Program-made: the position numbers and the translations under genes
Part shown: positions 21,102 through 30,903 of the stretch, in pieces
How positions within the stretch are numbered: position 1 is the stretch's first letter
Layout: every line of letters starts with the position of its first letter
Origin: Noviherbaspirillum sedimenti
GTDB lineage: Bacteria; Pseudomonadota; Gammaproteobacteria; Burkholderiales; Burkholderiaceae_D
Reading direction: 5' to 3'
Length of the DNA stretch: 64,000 nt
NCBI RefSeq assembly: GCF_003590835.1
Contig: NZ_QYUQ01000002.1
Coordinates: 4,588,001-4,652,000, forward strand
The notes under the pieces: model-generated
Database searches by the model: none
What the model was told of the DNA's origin: nothing
Seen by the model: only the letters and a program-made list of their open reading frames with translations

Positions 21102-22214
21102 ATGGACGACAAAAAGTACGCACCCAATCTGGACAAGAGCAAGGCCTTGGCCGCTGCCCTGGCGCAGATCGAGAAGCAATTCGGCAAGGGTTCCGTGATG
21201 CGCATGGAAGACGGCGCGGTGGTCGAGGAAGTGCAAGTGGTGTCGACCGGTTCGCTTGGCCTGGATATCGCGCTGGGCGTCGGCGGCCTGCCGCGCGGCC
21301 GCGTGGTCGAAATTTACGGACCTGAATCTTCCGGCAAGACCACATTGACCCTGCAAGTTATTGCTGAGATGCAAAAGCTGGGCGGTACCTGCGCCTTCAT
21401 CGACGCCGAACATGCGCTCGACGTCACTTATGCCCAAAAGCTGGGCGTCAACCTGCCGGATTTGCTGATATCGCAGCCGGATACCGGTGAGCAAGCCCTG
21501 GAAATTACCGATGCGCTGGTGCGTTCAGGCAGCGTTGACCTGATCGTGGTGGACTCGGTGGCGGCGCTGACGCCGCGCGCCGAAATCGAGGGCGAGATGG
21601 GCGATTCACTGCCTGGCCTGCAGGCGCGCCTGATGTCGCAAGCCTTGCGCAAGCTGACCGGTTCGATCAATCGCACCAATACCCTGGTTATTTTCATTAA
21701 TCAGATCCGCATGAAGATTGGTGTCATGTTCGGCAACCCGGAAACTACCACCGGTGGCAATGCCCTGAAATTCTATGCCTCGGTGCGCCTGGATATCCGC
21801 CGTACCGGCTCGATCAAGTCGGGCGATGAAGTGATCGGCAACGAAACCAAGGTCAAGGTCGTCAAGAACAAGGTGGCCCCGCCGTTCAAGGAAGCGCATT
21901 TCGACATCCTGTATGGCGAAGGCACCTCGCGCGAAGGTGAAGTCATCGACCTTGGCGTGGAAGCCAAGATCGTCGAGAAGTCCGGCGCATGGTATAGCTA
22001 CAATGGCGAAAAGATTGGCCAGGGCAAGGACAATGCGCGTAATTTCCTGAAAGAGCGTCCCGAAATCTCACGCGAAATCGAAAACAAGGTACGTGCTGCC
22101 CTCGGCGTGCCATTGCTGGCGCCGCTGAAGGGTGCTGAACCTGCGTCCAAGAAGGCCGGCGGCAAGGAAAGTAAGGAAAGCAAGGAAGGTAAGGAAAGCA
22201 AGGAAGTGGAATAA
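21102..22214 (+). CDS. recA: Recombinase RecA
   Basis: ATP-dependent strand exchange and LexA co-protease. 370 residues beginning [20 protein letters not shown], with [11 protein letters not shown], Walker [10 protein letters not shown], Walker [43 protein letters not shown] and the DNA-binding loop regions intact. The C-terminal tail has a lysine/glutamate-rich repeat (KESKE units from 22165 on) and is a little longer than the E. coli tail. An SOS box lies 130 bases upstream; a terminator separates recA from recX. Confidence 0.99.
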   Translation: MDDKKYAPNLDKSKALAAALAQIEKQFGKGSVMRMEDGAVVEEVQVVSTGSLGLDIALGVGGLPRGRVVEIYGPESSGKTTLTLQVIAEMQKLGGTCAFIDAEHALDVTYAQKLGVNLPDLLISQPDTGEQALEITDALVRSGSVDLIVVDSVAALTPRAEIEGEMGDSLPGLQARLMSQALRKLTGSINRTNTLVIFINQIRMKIGVMFGNPETTTGGNALKFYASVRLDIRRTGSIKSGDEVIGNETKVKVVKNKVAPPFKEAHFDILYGEGTSREGEVIDLGVEAKIVEKSGAWYSYNGEKIGQGKDNARNFLKERPEISREIENKVRAALGVPLLAPLKGAEPASKKAGGKESKESKEGKESKEVE

Positions 22215-22247
22215 GGCCGGCGGCCTGTTCCACCGAGGGAGCACCCC

Positions 22248-22274
22248 AAAGCCATGGCACTGTCCATGGCTTTT
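22248..22274 (+). terminator. Terminator between recA and recX
   Basis: GCCATGG at 22251-22257 pairs with CCATGGC at 22264-22270, extended by AAA before and TTTT after. It lies 13 bases before the recX start, so recX is probably expressed from partial readthrough of the SOS-induced recA transcript. Confidence 0.8.
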
Positions 22275-22287
22275 CTATTTAGTTCTT

Positions 22288-22746
22288 ATGGCAAAATTGC
22301 AACTAAGCCTGAAGGGACGCGCCTTGCGTTACCTTTCCATGCGCGAGCACAGCCGGCTGGAATTAGGCCGCAAGCTGGCGCGCCATGCCCAGGAAGGCGA
22401 GGATGTCGAAGCCGTGCTCGATGCGCTGGAAGCGGCAACGCTGCTGTCCGAGGCGCGCTTCGCCGAATCGCTGGTGCACCGCCGTGCGGCCCGCTTCGGC
22501 AACCAGCGCATCCTGACGGAATTGCAGAGCCACCGGATCGACGATGAATCAATGGCGGGCATCCGTGAACAGCTGGCCGGCGACGAGGCTGCCCGTGCCC
22601 GTGCCGTGTGGGAGCGCAAGTACGGCCAGCCGCCAGCGGACGCCGCCGAACGTGCCAGGCAGATGCGTTTCCTGCAGCAGCGCGGTTTTTCGCATGGCGC
22701 CATCAAGGCCGCCATGCGTGGCGCCGACGTCGACGATGATGCCTGA
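22288..22746 (+). CDS. recX: Regulatory protein RecX
   Basis: RecX caps or blocks extension of RecA filaments and moderates recombination. The ATG at 22288 ([23 protein letters not shown]) gives 152 residues, standard length, with [36 protein letters not shown] and the C-terminal [18 protein letters not shown]. No good ribosome site precedes it and the recA terminator lies immediately upstream, consistent with low expression coupled to recA. Confidence 0.95.
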   Translation: MAKLQLSLKGRALRYLSMREHSRLELGRKLARHAQEGEDVEAVLDALEAATLLSEARFAESLVHRRAARFGNQRILTELQSHRIDDESMAGIREQLAGDEAARARAVWERKYGQPPADAAERARQMRFLQQRGFSHGAIKAAMRGADVDDDA

Positions 22747-23109
22747 CGGGCAGGTCGCCGGCCCGCGCGCCGCGAATCTCTCGCCGACGGTATTACAGTA
22801 GTATTACAGGAGTGGCGGCGGGTAAGTCACTGTGCTACACTTTTCCAGCTTTTTTCGGCCGTATGCCGGATGGTCGTCGCAGCGAATGTGGCGCCGTCAT
22901 GCATGCGGCATTAATTTTGGCCACATTCTGCCGGCGTCGCTGCCTTCGATACCCTTGAGCTCCTATTGCCTCCTGAATGCCGCCCTGTCCCACCAGGACG
23001 AGGTGCGCGTCGCGATGGCTGGTGGCTTCCGGCGCACCAAGCGTTTGCCTGCCAAGTCTACGCAAGCATCAAGTCCACTTTTACACCAAGCGTCTGAAGG
23101 GAAGTTCGC
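22747..23109. other. Gap between recX and sucC, no gene seen
   Basis: This 363-base stretch contains no reading frame with protein-like character. It has a short repeat of GTATTACAG at 22791-22799 and 22801-22809. It should hold the sucCD promoter, but I could not find a convincing -35/-10 pair. GAAGGGAAG just before 23110 is the sucC ribosome site. Confidence 0.5.
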
Positions 23110-24270
23110 ATGAAAATCCATGAGTATCAGGGCAAAGAAATCCTCCGCAAGTTCGGCGTAACCGTGCCGCGCGGTATTCCCTGCCTGTCCGTCGATGAGG
23201 CCGTCAAGGCCGCCGAGCAACTGGGTGGTCCGGTCTGGGTCGTCAAGGCACAGATCCACGCCGGCGGCCGCGGCAAGGGCGGCGGCGTGAAAGTCGCCAA
23301 GTCGCTCGAACAAGTCAGGGAATATGCGAACGCCATTCTCGGCATGCAGCTGGTCACCCACCAGACCGGCCCGGAAGGCCAGAAAGTGCGCCGTCTGCTG
23401 ATCGAAGAGGGTGCCGACATCAAGAAGGAACTGTACATTTCCATGGTGACTGACCGCTTGAGCCAGCGCGTGGTACTGATGGCATCCAGCGAAGGCGGCA
23501 TGGACATCGAGGAAGTCGCGGAAACTCATCCGGAACTGATTCACAAGGCTGAAATCGACCCCGAACTCGGCCTGACCAATGCCCAGGCCGACGACATCGC
23601 CGCCAAGATCGGCGTGCCGGCCGCCTCCATCGCCGACGCCCGCGCCCAATTGCAAGGCCTGTACAAAGCCTACTGGGAAACCGATTCCTCGCTGGCCGAG
23701 ATCAATCCGCTGATCCTGACCGGCGACGGCAAGGTCATCGCGCTGGACGCTAAGTTCAACTTCGACTCCAATGCCCTGTACCGTCATCCCGAGATCGTCG
23801 CCTACCGCGATCTCGACGAGGAAGATCCGGCTGAAGTGGAAGCATCCAAGTTCGATCTCGCTTACATTTCCCTCGACGGCAACATCGGCTGCCTGGTCAA
23901 CGGCGCCGGCCTGGCGATGGCAACCATGGATACCATCAAGCTGTTCGGCGGCGAACCGGCCAACTTCCTCGACGTCGGCGGTGGCGCCACGGCCGAGAAA
24001 GTCACCGAAGCCTTCAAGATCATGCTGAAGAACCCCGGTCTGAAAGCCATCCTGGTCAACATTTTCGGCGGCATCATGCGCTGCGACGTGATCGCCGAAG
24101 GTGTCATCACCGCTTCTCGCGCCGTCCAGCTGGGCGTGCCGCTGGTGGTGCGCATGAAGGGTACCAACGAAGAAATCGGCAAGAAAATGCTGGCCGACTC
24201 GGGCCTGCCGATCATCGCCGCCGACACCATGGAAGAAGCCGCGCAAAAAGTTGTCGCTGCGGCCAAGTAA
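23110..24270 (+). CDS. sucC: Succinyl-CoA synthetase beta subunit
   Basis: Carries nucleotide specificity of the TCA-cycle enzyme that makes ATP or GTP from succinyl-CoA. 386 residues starting [17 protein letters not shown], with an N-terminal ATP-grasp fold ([24 protein letters not shown]-type LAEINPLIL), and C-terminal [14 protein letters not shown] and [24 protein letters not shown] lies upstream of the ATG. sucD follows after 12 bases. Confidence 0.98.
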   Translation: MKIHEYQGKEILRKFGVTVPRGIPCLSVDEAVKAAEQLGGPVWVVKAQIHAGGRGKGGGVKVAKSLEQVREYANAILGMQLVTHQTGPEGQKVRRLLIEEGADIKKELYISMVTDRLSQRVVLMASSEGGMDIEEVAETHPELIHKAEIDPELGLTNAQADDIAAKIGVPAASIADARAQLQGLYKAYWETDSSLAEINPLILTGDGKVIALDAKFNFDSNALYRHPEIVAYRDLDEEDPAEVEASKFDLAYISLDGNIGCLVNGAGLAMATMDTIKLFGGEPANFLDVGGGATAEKVTEAFKIMLKNPGLKAILVNIFGGIMRCDVIAEGVITASRAVQLGVPLVVRMKGTNEEIGKKMLADSGLPIIAADTMEEAAQKVVAAAK

Positions 24271-24282
24271 AAGGAAAATTAC

Positions 24283-25164
24283 ATGTCGATCCTGATCAAT
24301 AAAGACACCAAAGTCATCACGCAAGGCATTACTGGCAAGACCGGCCAGTTCCACACCCGCGGTTCGCGCGACTATGCCAACGGCAAGAACGCCTTCGTTG
24401 CCGGCGTCAACCCGAAAAAAGCCGGCGAAGATTTCGAAGGCATCCCTATCTACGCCAGCGTCCAGGACGCCAAGGCCCAGACCGGCGCCACCGTTTCCGT
24501 CATCTACGTGCCGCCCGCCGGCGCCGCTGATGCAATCTGGGAAGCCGTGCAAGCTGAACTCGACCTGGTCATCTGCATCACCGAAGGCATCCCCGTGCGC
24601 GACATGCTGATGTTGAAGGACAAGATGAAGAAAGCCGGCAGCAAGACTCTGCTGCTGGGCCCGAACTGCCCTGGCCTCATCACTCCGGATGAACTCAAAA
24701 TCGGCATCATGCCCGGCCACATCACCAAGAAGGGCCGCATCGGCGTGGTCTCGCGTTCCGGCACCCTGACCTATGAAGCGGTCGGTCAGCTGAGCGCGCT
24801 CGGCCTGGGCCAGTCGTCGGCAGTCGGTATCGGCGGCGACCCGATCAACGGCTTGAAGCACATTGACATCATGAAGATGTTTAATGACGACCCGGATACC
24901 GACGCCGTCATCATGATCGGCGAAATCGGCGGCCCGGACGAGGCGAATGCTTCGTACTGGATCAAGGACAACATGAAGAAACCGGTGGTTGGCTTCATCG
25001 CCGGCGTCACCGCGCCCCCGGGCAAGCGCATGGGTCACGCCGGCGCGCTGATCTCCGGTGGTGCCGATACGGCACAGGCCAAGCTCGAGATCATGGAAGA
25101 ATGCGGCATCAAGGTCACCCGCAATCCTTCCGAAATGGGCCGTCTGCTGAAATCGGTACTGTAA
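24283..25164 (+). CDS. sucD: Succinyl-CoA synthetase alpha subunit
   Basis: Binds CoA and carries the phosphorylated histidine. 293 residues: [21 protein letters not shown], CoA-binding Rossmann domain with [29 protein letters not shown], then [11 protein letters not shown] and the active-site His in [18 protein letters not shown] lies seven bases before the ATG. It forms an operon with sucC and ends at tandem hairpins. Confidence 0.98.
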   Translation: MSILINKDTKVITQGITGKTGQFHTRGSRDYANGKNAFVAGVNPKKAGEDFEGIPIYASVQDAKAQTGATVSVIYVPPAGAADAIWEAVQAELDLVICITEGIPVRDMLMLKDKMKKAGSKTLLLGPNCPGLITPDELKIGIMPGHITKKGRIGVVSRSGTLTYEAVGQLSALGLGQSSAVGIGGDPINGLKHIDIMKMFNDDPDTDAVIMIGEIGGPDEANASYWIKDNMKKPVVGFIAGVTAPPGKRMGHAGALISGGADTAQAKLEIMEECGIKVTRNPSEMGRLLKSVL

Positions 25165-25174
25165 AAAATCGTGC

Positions 25175-25233
25175 GGCAAGCCTGTGGGCTTGCCAAGCCG
25201 GAAGACGGGGAGCGCGGGCTCCCCGTTGTCGTT
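25175..25233 (+). terminator. Tandem hairpin terminator after sucD
   Basis: GGCAAGCC (25175-25182) pairs with GGCTTGCC (25187-25194). Then ACGGGGAGC (25205-25213) pairs with GCTCCCCGT (25218-25226), followed by a T-rich but interrupted tail (TGTCGTTT). The second is the likely terminator. Confidence 0.75.
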
Positions 25234-25264
25234 TAATTTAATTGAAGTTAATTTTTGCTCAAGA

Positions 25265-25294
25265 CTGACAGCTTCCATGATTTTTAGGTATGAT
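25265..25294 (+). promoter_or_regulatory. Probable sigma-70 promoter for the PP2C phosphatase gene
   Basis: CTGACA at 25265-25270 and TATGAT at 25289-25294, 18 bases apart, each match the consensus at five of six positions in an AT-rich stretch about 75 bases before the start codon. Confidence 0.5.
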
Positions 25295-25370
25295 TTTCCA
25301 TTAGACAATATTGAAAGCATTTTTGTGATCTTCCTCATCCCTTCGCGGGGGCCATTCGCCTGAGCTGCCC

Positions 25371-26189
25371 ATGGCCTACCACGTATCGCTAGAATGTGTT
25401 GCCAAGACCGATACCGGCATGGTGCGATCGCACAATGAAGATTTCATTGCGGTCAGCGCGGAGCATGGTTTTGTCATTCTGGCCGACGGCATGGGCGGCT
25501 ACAGCGCCGGCGAAGTCGCCAGCAGCATCGCCGCCACCGTGGTGCAGGAGACGCTGGAAGAGCGCTTGCCATTGCAATTCAAGGAAGGCGGGCGGCAGAG
25601 CGACAGGCAACTGCAGCAACTGGTGCAACAGGCGGTCGCCCGCGCCAATGCATCGATCATCGACGCTGCCGAAAACGAGCCGCAATTCCATGGCATGGGC
25701 ACCACCGTGGTGGTTGGCCTGTTCCAGCAGGACCGGCTGATCCTGGCGCACGTCGGCGATTCACGCGCCTATCGCCTGCGCGACGGCGAACTGGTGCAAA
25801 TCACCCGCGATCACTCGCTGCTGCAGGAACAGATCGATGCCGGCCTGATTACTCCCGAAGCGGCGCTGCTTTCGCCGAACCGCAATTTGATCACCCGCGC
25901 CGTCGGTGTTGATCATGAAGTCGATATCGAAGTCCACGAACACATTACAAAGCCGGGCGATATTTATCTGCTGTGCTCCGACGGCTTGTCGGACATGCTC
26001 TCCCATGAAGAGATCACTGCCACCTTGAAGGACTTTGGTGCCGATCTCGAATCGGCCTGCGGCACACTGATCCAGCGCGCCAATATGCATGGCGGCAAGG
26101 ATAATATTTCCGTCATCCTGGCAAAGGTTGTGGCGGTGGATGTCAAAAGTGAAAGCTTGCTGGACCGGGTGTTGAAATGGGTGCGGTAG
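25371..26189 (+). CDS. PP2C-family serine/threonine protein phosphatase
   Basis: 272-residue metal-dependent phosphatase of the Stp1/PrpC type. Metal-binding and catalytic motifs: RSHNEDF, ILADGMGGYSAGE, HGMGTTVV, AHVGDSRAYRL, LLCSDGLSDML and GGKDNISVIL, the full set of PP2C signatures. No transmembrane segment. No kinase or FHA gene lies next to it, so its partner is elsewhere. It precedes the pilin gene by 223 bases, but the sigma-54 promoter there makes the two separate units. Confidence 0.94.
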   Translation: MAYHVSLECVAKTDTGMVRSHNEDFIAVSAEHGFVILADGMGGYSAGEVASSIAATVVQETLEERLPLQFKEGGRQSDRQLQQLVQQAVARANASIIDAAENEPQFHGMGTTVVVGLFQQDRLILAHVGDSRAYRLRDGELVQITRDHSLLQEQIDAGLITPEAALLSPNRNLITRAVGVDHEVDIEVHEHITKPGDIYLLCSDGLSDMLSHEEITATLKDFGADLESACGTLIQRANMHGGKDNISVILAKVVAVDVKSESLLDRVLKWVR

Positions 26190-26341
26190 TAATACCAAGC
26201 TGGATGACGATTTGACCAATATTGTCATTCATCAAGTTTTTTATACTTCTGGCTGACGAAAATTGTCATTATGTAGTGCGATAACGACAAGTTTTTGCAA
26301 GTACTTGGCATTTTTCATGGTTATTTTGGCATCTTTCCTGC

Positions 26342-26357
26342 TGGCACGGCCATTGCT
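26342..26357 (+). promoter_or_regulatory. Sigma-54 promoter of the pilin gene
   Basis: TGGCACGGCCATTGCT matches the -24/-12 consensus TGGCAC-N5-TTGCA, with GG (26343-26344) and GC (26355-26356) exactly ten bases apart. A transcript would start near 26368, about 45 bases before the start codon. RpoN control with PilR is usual for type IV pilin genes. Confidence 0.88.
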
Positions 26358-26412
26358 CATATAAAGCACAACACATTTTGTGTTTGTTCAACCTTTCTCC
26401 AGGGAGATGGAA

Positions 26413-26907
26413 ATGAAATCGATGAAAATGATGCAACGCGCGCAAAGCGGCTTTACCCTGATCGAATTGATGATCGTCGTGGCGATCATTGGTATTTTGG
26501 CCGCAGTGGCTTTGCCTGCTTATCAGGACTACACCGTTCGGGCCAAGATGTCTGAAGTGGTTTTGGCAGCATCGTCTTGCCGCACCAGCGTGACTGAGAC
26601 GCGCCAAACTACTACTAATATCGCTTCAATTCCAGCGGCCGGCGCTTGGGGCTGCGAAAGCTCTGTGCCAACAACCAAGTATGTAGCGAGTATTGCCACC
26701 AATACTACTGGCGCTATCGAGGTTAGGGTCAATAGCACCGCGCTGACACAGGTAAGCGGCTCGGTTCGGCTGGAACCGGTACTTGATGGCAGTGGACAGG
26801 TTACTAGCTGGTTGTGCGGCCCAAGCGTGAGCACGATCGCGAAATATCTGCCGGGTTCTTGCCGCGACACTACCGTGACGAACCTGAACGGTTTCGCAAC
26901 GAACTAA
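26413..26907 (+). CDS. pilA: Type IV major pilin (PilA-like)
   Basis: Structural subunit of type IVa pili for twitching, adhesion or DNA uptake. ATG 26413 is chosen because AGGGAG lies six bases upstream; ATG 26407 would be too close. The leader ([13 protein letters not shown]) ends at the prepilin peptidase site Gly-Phe; the mature protein starts [24 protein letters not shown] (split here: [10 protein letters not shown] then [10 protein letters not shown]), with Glu5 conserved. Four cysteines (SSC, GCE, LCG, GSC) allow a C-terminal disulfide loop. 164 residues. A Thr/Ser-rich stretch near [10 protein letters not shown] could be glycosylated by the downstream enzyme. Confidence 0.94.
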   Translation: MKSMKMMQRAQSGFTLIELMIVVAIIGILAAVALPAYQDYTVRAKMSEVVLAASSCRTSVTETRQTTTNIASIPAAGAWGCESSVPTTKYVASIATNTTGAIEVRVNSTALTQVSGSVRLEPVLDGSGQVTSWLCGPSVSTIAKYLPGSCRDTTVTNLNGFATN

Positions 26908-26926
26908 TCTTCTTGTCAAGATATGG

Positions 26927-26958
26927 AAGGGGGCACGTGTGGCCCCCTTTTTTTTTTT
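26927..26958 (+). terminator. Strong terminator after the pilin gene, abutting the next start codon
   Basis: AAGGGGGC (26927-26934) pairs with GCCCCCTT (26942-26949), followed by an 11-base T tract (26948-26958). The likely start codon of the next gene begins at 26959, directly after the T tract. Confidence 0.9.
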
Positions 26959-28659
26959 ATGCTCATTTATATTTCTGCCGTCGCATTATTTCTTTCTTGG
27001 CTATTGCCACTGCATTTCCCGCCATGGGTTAGTTGGCACTTAGAGTTGCTTGCATTTGTGGCAGTTTACTTGCTGGCGTGGTCAGTCATACTCATTCCAA
27101 AACTGAAAGCAGGTTTGGGGGCATTTCGCATCCCTGCAGTCGGTTTGCCTTTCATAACGCTTGGGCTTGTGGCAGTGGTGCAATTCTCGACCGGGGTTGT
27201 TACGTACGGGGGGGATGCGTTGGTGTTCGTGCTTTACATGGTGTTGTGTGTTATGTGTTTAACGCTCGGATTTGACTGTGGTGCTCAGACCATCAGTTTT
27301 GCTGGCACTGACCATGCAAAGAAGATCGATTCAGCGTTGGTATTGCTTGCGGGAGTCGTGCTGGTTGGCGCATTTGCGTCTGCCGTACTTGCATTTGCCC
27401 AGGTTCTTGACGTATGGGAAGCTACATGGATTAATCGGACGCATCAACTGCGTCGGCCCGGAGCGAATTTGGGACAGCCCAATCACTTGGCAACCTTGCT
27501 CCTTATGGGGGTTGCGAGTCTTTTATTTCTCTATGAATTGGGAAGGCTCAAGGCACTGTCATCGATATTGATTTTTATTGTTCTCGGTATGGCATTGGCT
27601 TTTACAGAGTCTCGGACCGGCGTATTGAGCTTTTTGCTGTTAGCGGGGTGGTGGTTTGTCAAGAACAAGCGAGTAGGTTTTAAATCTTCGCATTGGACAA
27701 TTTCTTTGGCGTTTATCGTCTTTTTAGCAATTTTCTGGACATGGCCATCAATTTTCGCATTCATCCAGAAAATCGGCACCAGTGCAGAAGTTAATGTCAA
27801 AGCAGGCAGCCGGTTGATGGTGTGGCCGCAGCTATTTGAAGCGGTGACTCAACGCCCATGGTTAGGCTGGGGGCTGGGCAATGTACCTGAAGCGCATAAT
27901 GCCGTGGTGCATGCCTACCTCGTAAGCGAGCCTTTCTCATATAGCCACAATATTTTGCTTGATCTGGCATTGGGAATAGGTGTGCCAATCACTGTAATTC
28001 TCGTGCTGCTAACGGGGTGGTGGTTATGGACGCGCTTGATGCAGGCAAATCAGTTAAGGTCGTGGTATTGCCTCGCGGTGTCCTTGCCATTGGCAGTCCA
28101 CTCCTTGTTTGAGTTTCCATTTGCCTATGCTTACTTTCTGGTGCCCGTGATGTTTGCGCTGGGCATTCTGGAAGGAATGTCGAAAGGTAAAGTGGCGTTT
28201 CAAATTGGCCTGCGTCTCGCAATAGCAATTTTTTTTGGTGTGAATATCATTGCGGCCTGGTCGGCGATCGAGTATTTCAGAATCGAAGAAGATTTTCGCA
28301 TTGCACGTTTCGAAGGGCTCAAGCTAGGACAAACGCCGACTGATTATGAAAGACCTAAGGTTGTTATTTTGACGCAATTAGGCGCTTTGCTTGACGGTGC
28401 CCGAATCGCTCCGAAGCCAGATATGACGGCGAATGAGCTGGAGCTCGCCAAGAAAGTTGCGATGCGCTACCCTTGGACTGCAACGCAGAACCGTTACGCA
28501 CTTTCGCTTGCGCTGAACGGAAATCCTGAGGAAGCAATTCGGCAAATGCGTGTAATCCGAGCCCTGTATGGCGAAAAAACGTATAACACAATTAAAAATA
28601 ATTGGAAGGTACTGGCTGAGGATAAGTTTCCTCAATTGCGTGGATTGGAATTACCTTAA
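26959..28659 (+). CDS. PglL/O-antigen-ligase-like oligosaccharyltransferase, probably acting on pilin
   Basis: 566-residue polytopic membrane protein with about 11-12 hydrophobic segments to residue 430 and a soluble C-terminal region. The stretch RRPGANLGQPNHLATLL is the PglL-type signature; SRTGVLSF, SHNILLDLALGIG and HSLFEFPFAYAYFL fit Wzy/WaaL/PglL enzymes. Such enzymes transfer lipid-linked glycans to proteins or lipid A in the periplasm; the place after the pilin gene suggests pilin O-glycosylation. ATG 26959 has no ribosome site since it follows a T tract; ATG 26923 in the hairpin is the alternative. Base composition is visibly more AT-rich than its neighbours, suggesting transfer. Confidence 0.88.
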   Translation: MLIYISAVALFLSWLLPLHFPPWVSWHLELLAFVAVYLLAWSVILIPKLKAGLGAFRIPAVGLPFITLGLVAVVQFSTGVVTYGGDALVFVLYMVLCVMCLTLGFDCGAQTISFAGTDHAKKIDSALVLLAGVVLVGAFASAVLAFAQVLDVWEATWINRTHQLRRPGANLGQPNHLATLLLMGVASLLFLYELGRLKALSSILIFIVLGMALAFTESRTGVLSFLLLAGWWFVKNKRVGFKSSHWTISLAFIVFLAIFWTWPSIFAFIQKIGTSAEVNVKAGSRLMVWPQLFEAVTQRPWLGWGLGNVPEAHNAVVHAYLVSEPFSYSHNILLDLALGIGVPITVILVLLTGWWLWTRLMQANQLRSWYCLAVSLPLAVHSLFEFPFAYAYFLVPVMFALGILEGMSKGKVAFQIGLRLAIAIFFGVNIIAAWSAIEYFRIEEDFRIARFEGLKLGQTPTDYERPKVVILTQLGALLDGARIAPKPDMTANELELAKKVAMRYPWTATQNRYALSLALNGNPEEAIRQMRVIRALYGEKTYNTIKNNWKVLAEDKFPQLRGLELP

Positions 28660-28695
28660 GCTTAGTCGCAATATCATGATTTTTTGAATCATAAG

Positions 28696-29211
28696 TCAAG
28701 AATTCTCCCAATCCCCCGACTTGCCCCCATGCTTTTCCAGTACTTTGATTTCCCCCATCACCATCCCCCGATCCACCGCCTTGCACATATCAAAAATAGT
28801 CAACAACCCCACCTGCACCGCCGTCAGCGCCTCCATCTCCACCCCGGTCTTGCCATAAGTCTCCACCCGGGCCGTGCAGGTAACGCTCGACGTTGCTACA
28901 TCGACCTCGAAATCCACCGCCACCCGCGTCAACGCCAGCGGATGGCACAATGGGATCAAGTCGCTGGTGCGCTTGGCCCCCATGATTGCGGCAATCCTGG
29001 CAATCCCCAGCACATCGCCTTTTTTTGCCGTGCCGGACTGGATGATCGCCAGGGTTTCCGGTTTCATCCGGATGCTGCCACTGGCAACCGCGATACGGTG
29101 GGTTTCATCCTTGCCCCCGACATCGACCATGTGCGCCTGGCCACCGGCGTCGAAATGGCTCAGACCCTGATTGTCTGGGGTATTGTCTGCGGCTGTTTTT
29201 TTGATATTCAT
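28696..29211 (-). CDS. moaC: Cyclic pyranopterin monophosphate synthase
   Basis: Converts the MoaA product to cyclic pyranopterin monophosphate in molybdenum cofactor synthesis. ATG 29211 ([10 protein letters not shown]) gives 171 residues; the longer frame upstream overlaps the divergent M48 gene. Family landmarks: [45 protein letters not shown] (motif [14 protein letters not shown]), GVEMEALTA and [10 protein letters not shown]. It is alone here, with no other moa gene in the window. Confidence 0.96.
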   Translation of the reverse strand: MNIKKTAADNTPDNQGLSHFDAGGQAHMVDVGGKDETHRIAVASGSIRMKPETLAIIQSGTAKKGDVLGIARIAAIMGAKRTSDLIPLCHPLALTRVAVDFEVDVATSSVTCTARVETYGKTGVEMEALTAVQVGLLTIFDMCKAVDRGMVMGEIKVLEKHGGKSGDWENS

Positions 29212-29267
29212 TGGTAACAAAATATGAAGTTTCTTGAACGATTCCTGAGTGCAGGTATCATAGCACC

Positions 29268-30812
29268 GTGAATTCCAAACCGATCCTCTCACGCCAGCCG
29301 ATCCGGCGCAGTTTGCGCCCGCGGACCGTTGCCGCCGCAATGCTTTCGCTGTCCTGTCTTTTGCCGGCAGCCTTGGCGCCGTCATTATCGGCCGCGCAAA
29401 ACCTTCCCACCTTGGGCGATTCCGACCGCGAGGAACTCTCGCCCGTCATGGAACGCCGGCTGGGCGAGGAAATCATGCGCGACGTCCGCCGTGACCGCGA
29501 CTATCTGGATGACGCCCCGGTACAGGAATACCTGAACAATTTCGCCGCGACCCTCTTGTCGGCGCGGCCGGATGCGCGCGGCGAGGCGGGTTACGATTTC
29601 CTTTTCTTCGCGGTGCGCGATCCCTCGCTGAATGCCTTCGCCTTGCCCGGCGGTTTCATCGGCGTGCATTCGGCGCTGGTGCTGGCGGCGCAGTCGGAGT
29701 CCGAGCTGGCCTCGGTGCTGTCGCATGAAATCGGCCACGTCGCCCAGCGCCATATCGCCCGCATGCTCGGCAGGCAACGCCAGGATGCGCTGCTGCCGCT
29801 GGCCGGCCTGATCCTGGCGGCGCTGGCGGCACGCTCCAGTCCGGATGCCTCGGCGGCCCTGCTGCTGGGCGGGCAGGGCATGGCGCTGCAGCGCCAGCTC
29901 AATTTCAGTCGCGAGGCCGAGCGCGAGGCGGATCGCATCGGCTTGCAGATCATGAAGGACGCCGGCTTCGATACCACCGGCATGATCGCTTTTTTCGGAC
30001 GCATGCAGAATTCGACGCGCGCCTATACCGACGGCGTGCCATCCTTCCTGCGCTCGCACCCGCTGACGACCGAGCGTATCGCCGATATCCAGGACCGTAC
30101 CCGCGGTCTGCGCTATCGGCAGCGCGCCGACAGCCTCGATTTTCATCTGGTGCGCGCACGATTGCGCCTGTTGCAGGATGGCTCGGTGCAGGGCTTGCGC
30201 GAGGCCGCCAATGTTTTCGAGGGACAGTTGGCGCAAAAAAATCGCAACCAGACCATCGCCGGCAAGTATGGCCAGGCGCTGCTCGCTTTCCGGCAAGGCG
30301 ATATCGACCGCGCGCAGGCGCTGCTGACGGAAGCCCGCACCGCGCTGCCGCAAGGGATGAAATCCAGTTCGATGCTGATCAGCCTGGGGATCGAGCTCAG
30401 GCTGGCAGCCAAACAACCGCTGGACGCCGTGCGCGAAGCCGAGGCGGCGCGCACGCAGTTCCCCTTGTCGCGCGGGATTGCGCATCTGTATGCCGACGCC
30501 CTGCTGGCGGCTGGACGCGGCGATGACGCGGTGCGCTTCCTGCGTGACCAGACCCAGCTGTACCGGCAGGAGCCGCAGTTGCAGGAGCGCCTGGCCAAGG
30601 CCTATGCGACGCAGGGCAAGCAGGCGCTGCAGCATCTGGCGCTGGCCGAGTCGTATGCCTTGTCCGGCAGCCTGTCGTCGGCGCTGGACCAGTTGAATAT
30701 CGCGCGCCGCGCGCCGGACGCCTCGTTCTACGATCAGTCGCTGATCGATGCGCGCGAGCGCGAATGGCAGGTGCGTTTCAAGGAAGAGATGAAGGAAAGC
30801 CGCAGCCGGTAG
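29268..30812 (+). CDS. BepA/YfgC-like M48 metalloprotease with TPR repeats
   Basis: 514-residue periplasmic zinc metallopeptidase, likely for outer-membrane protein quality control. An N-terminal signal peptide (hydrophobic core [16 protein letters not shown]) is followed by the peptidase domain with HEIGH and the third ligand in [10 protein letters not shown], then TPR-like helices from about residue 300. Start is GTG at 29268, only 56 bases from the moaC start; ATG 29340 would leave a shorter leader without its basic region. No strong ribosome site is visible. Matches BepA in order and size. Confidence 0.93.
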   Translation: MNSKPILSRQPIRRSLRPRTVAAAMLSLSCLLPAALAPSLSAAQNLPTLGDSDREELSPVMERRLGEEIMRDVRRDRDYLDDAPVQEYLNNFAATLLSARPDARGEAGYDFLFFAVRDPSLNAFALPGGFIGVHSALVLAAQSESELASVLSHEIGHVAQRHIARMLGRQRQDALLPLAGLILAALAARSSPDASAALLLGGQGMALQRQLNFSREAEREADRIGLQIMKDAGFDTTGMIAFFGRMQNSTRAYTDGVPSFLRSHPLTTERIADIQDRTRGLRYRQRADSLDFHLVRARLRLLQDGSVQGLREAANVFEGQLAQKNRNQTIAGKYGQALLAFRQGDIDRAQALLTEARTALPQGMKSSSMLISLGIELRLAAKQPLDAVREAEAARTQFPLSRGIAHLYADALLAAGRGDDAVRFLRDQTQLYRQEPQLQERLAKAYATQGKQALQHLALAESYALSGSLSSALDQLNIARRAPDASFYDQSLIDAREREWQVRFKEEMKESRSR

Positions 30813-30850
30813 GCGGCGATTGTCCGGATTGCATCTAAGGCCGAAGGGGA

Positions 30851-30879
30851 TTGACGTGGCGTACGTAAATGCGTACTAT
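30851..30879 (+). promoter_or_regulatory. Promoter and operator of the yefM-yoeB operon
   Basis: TTGACG at 30851-30856 and TACTAT at 30874-30879 with a 17-base spacer form a good sigma-70 promoter. Two GTAC cores, at 30861-30864 and 30873-30876, lie exactly 12 bases apart and the second overlaps the -10. This is the arrangement known for YefM operators (TGTACA-type cores 12 bases apart), so autoregulation is likely. Confidence 0.75.
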
Positions 30880-30903
30880 GAGTGTCTTCTGTAGGAGCAC
30901 GTC

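Noticed and set aside
22832..23113. Open frame of 93 codons ending in an ATGA overlap with sucC
   Set aside because: Composition is not protein-like, no ribosome site, and it lies where the sucCD leader and promoter should be.
22963..25338. 791-codon open frame antisense to sucC-sucD
   Set aside because: Mirror of the high third-position GC of sucCD; the product has no family motifs.
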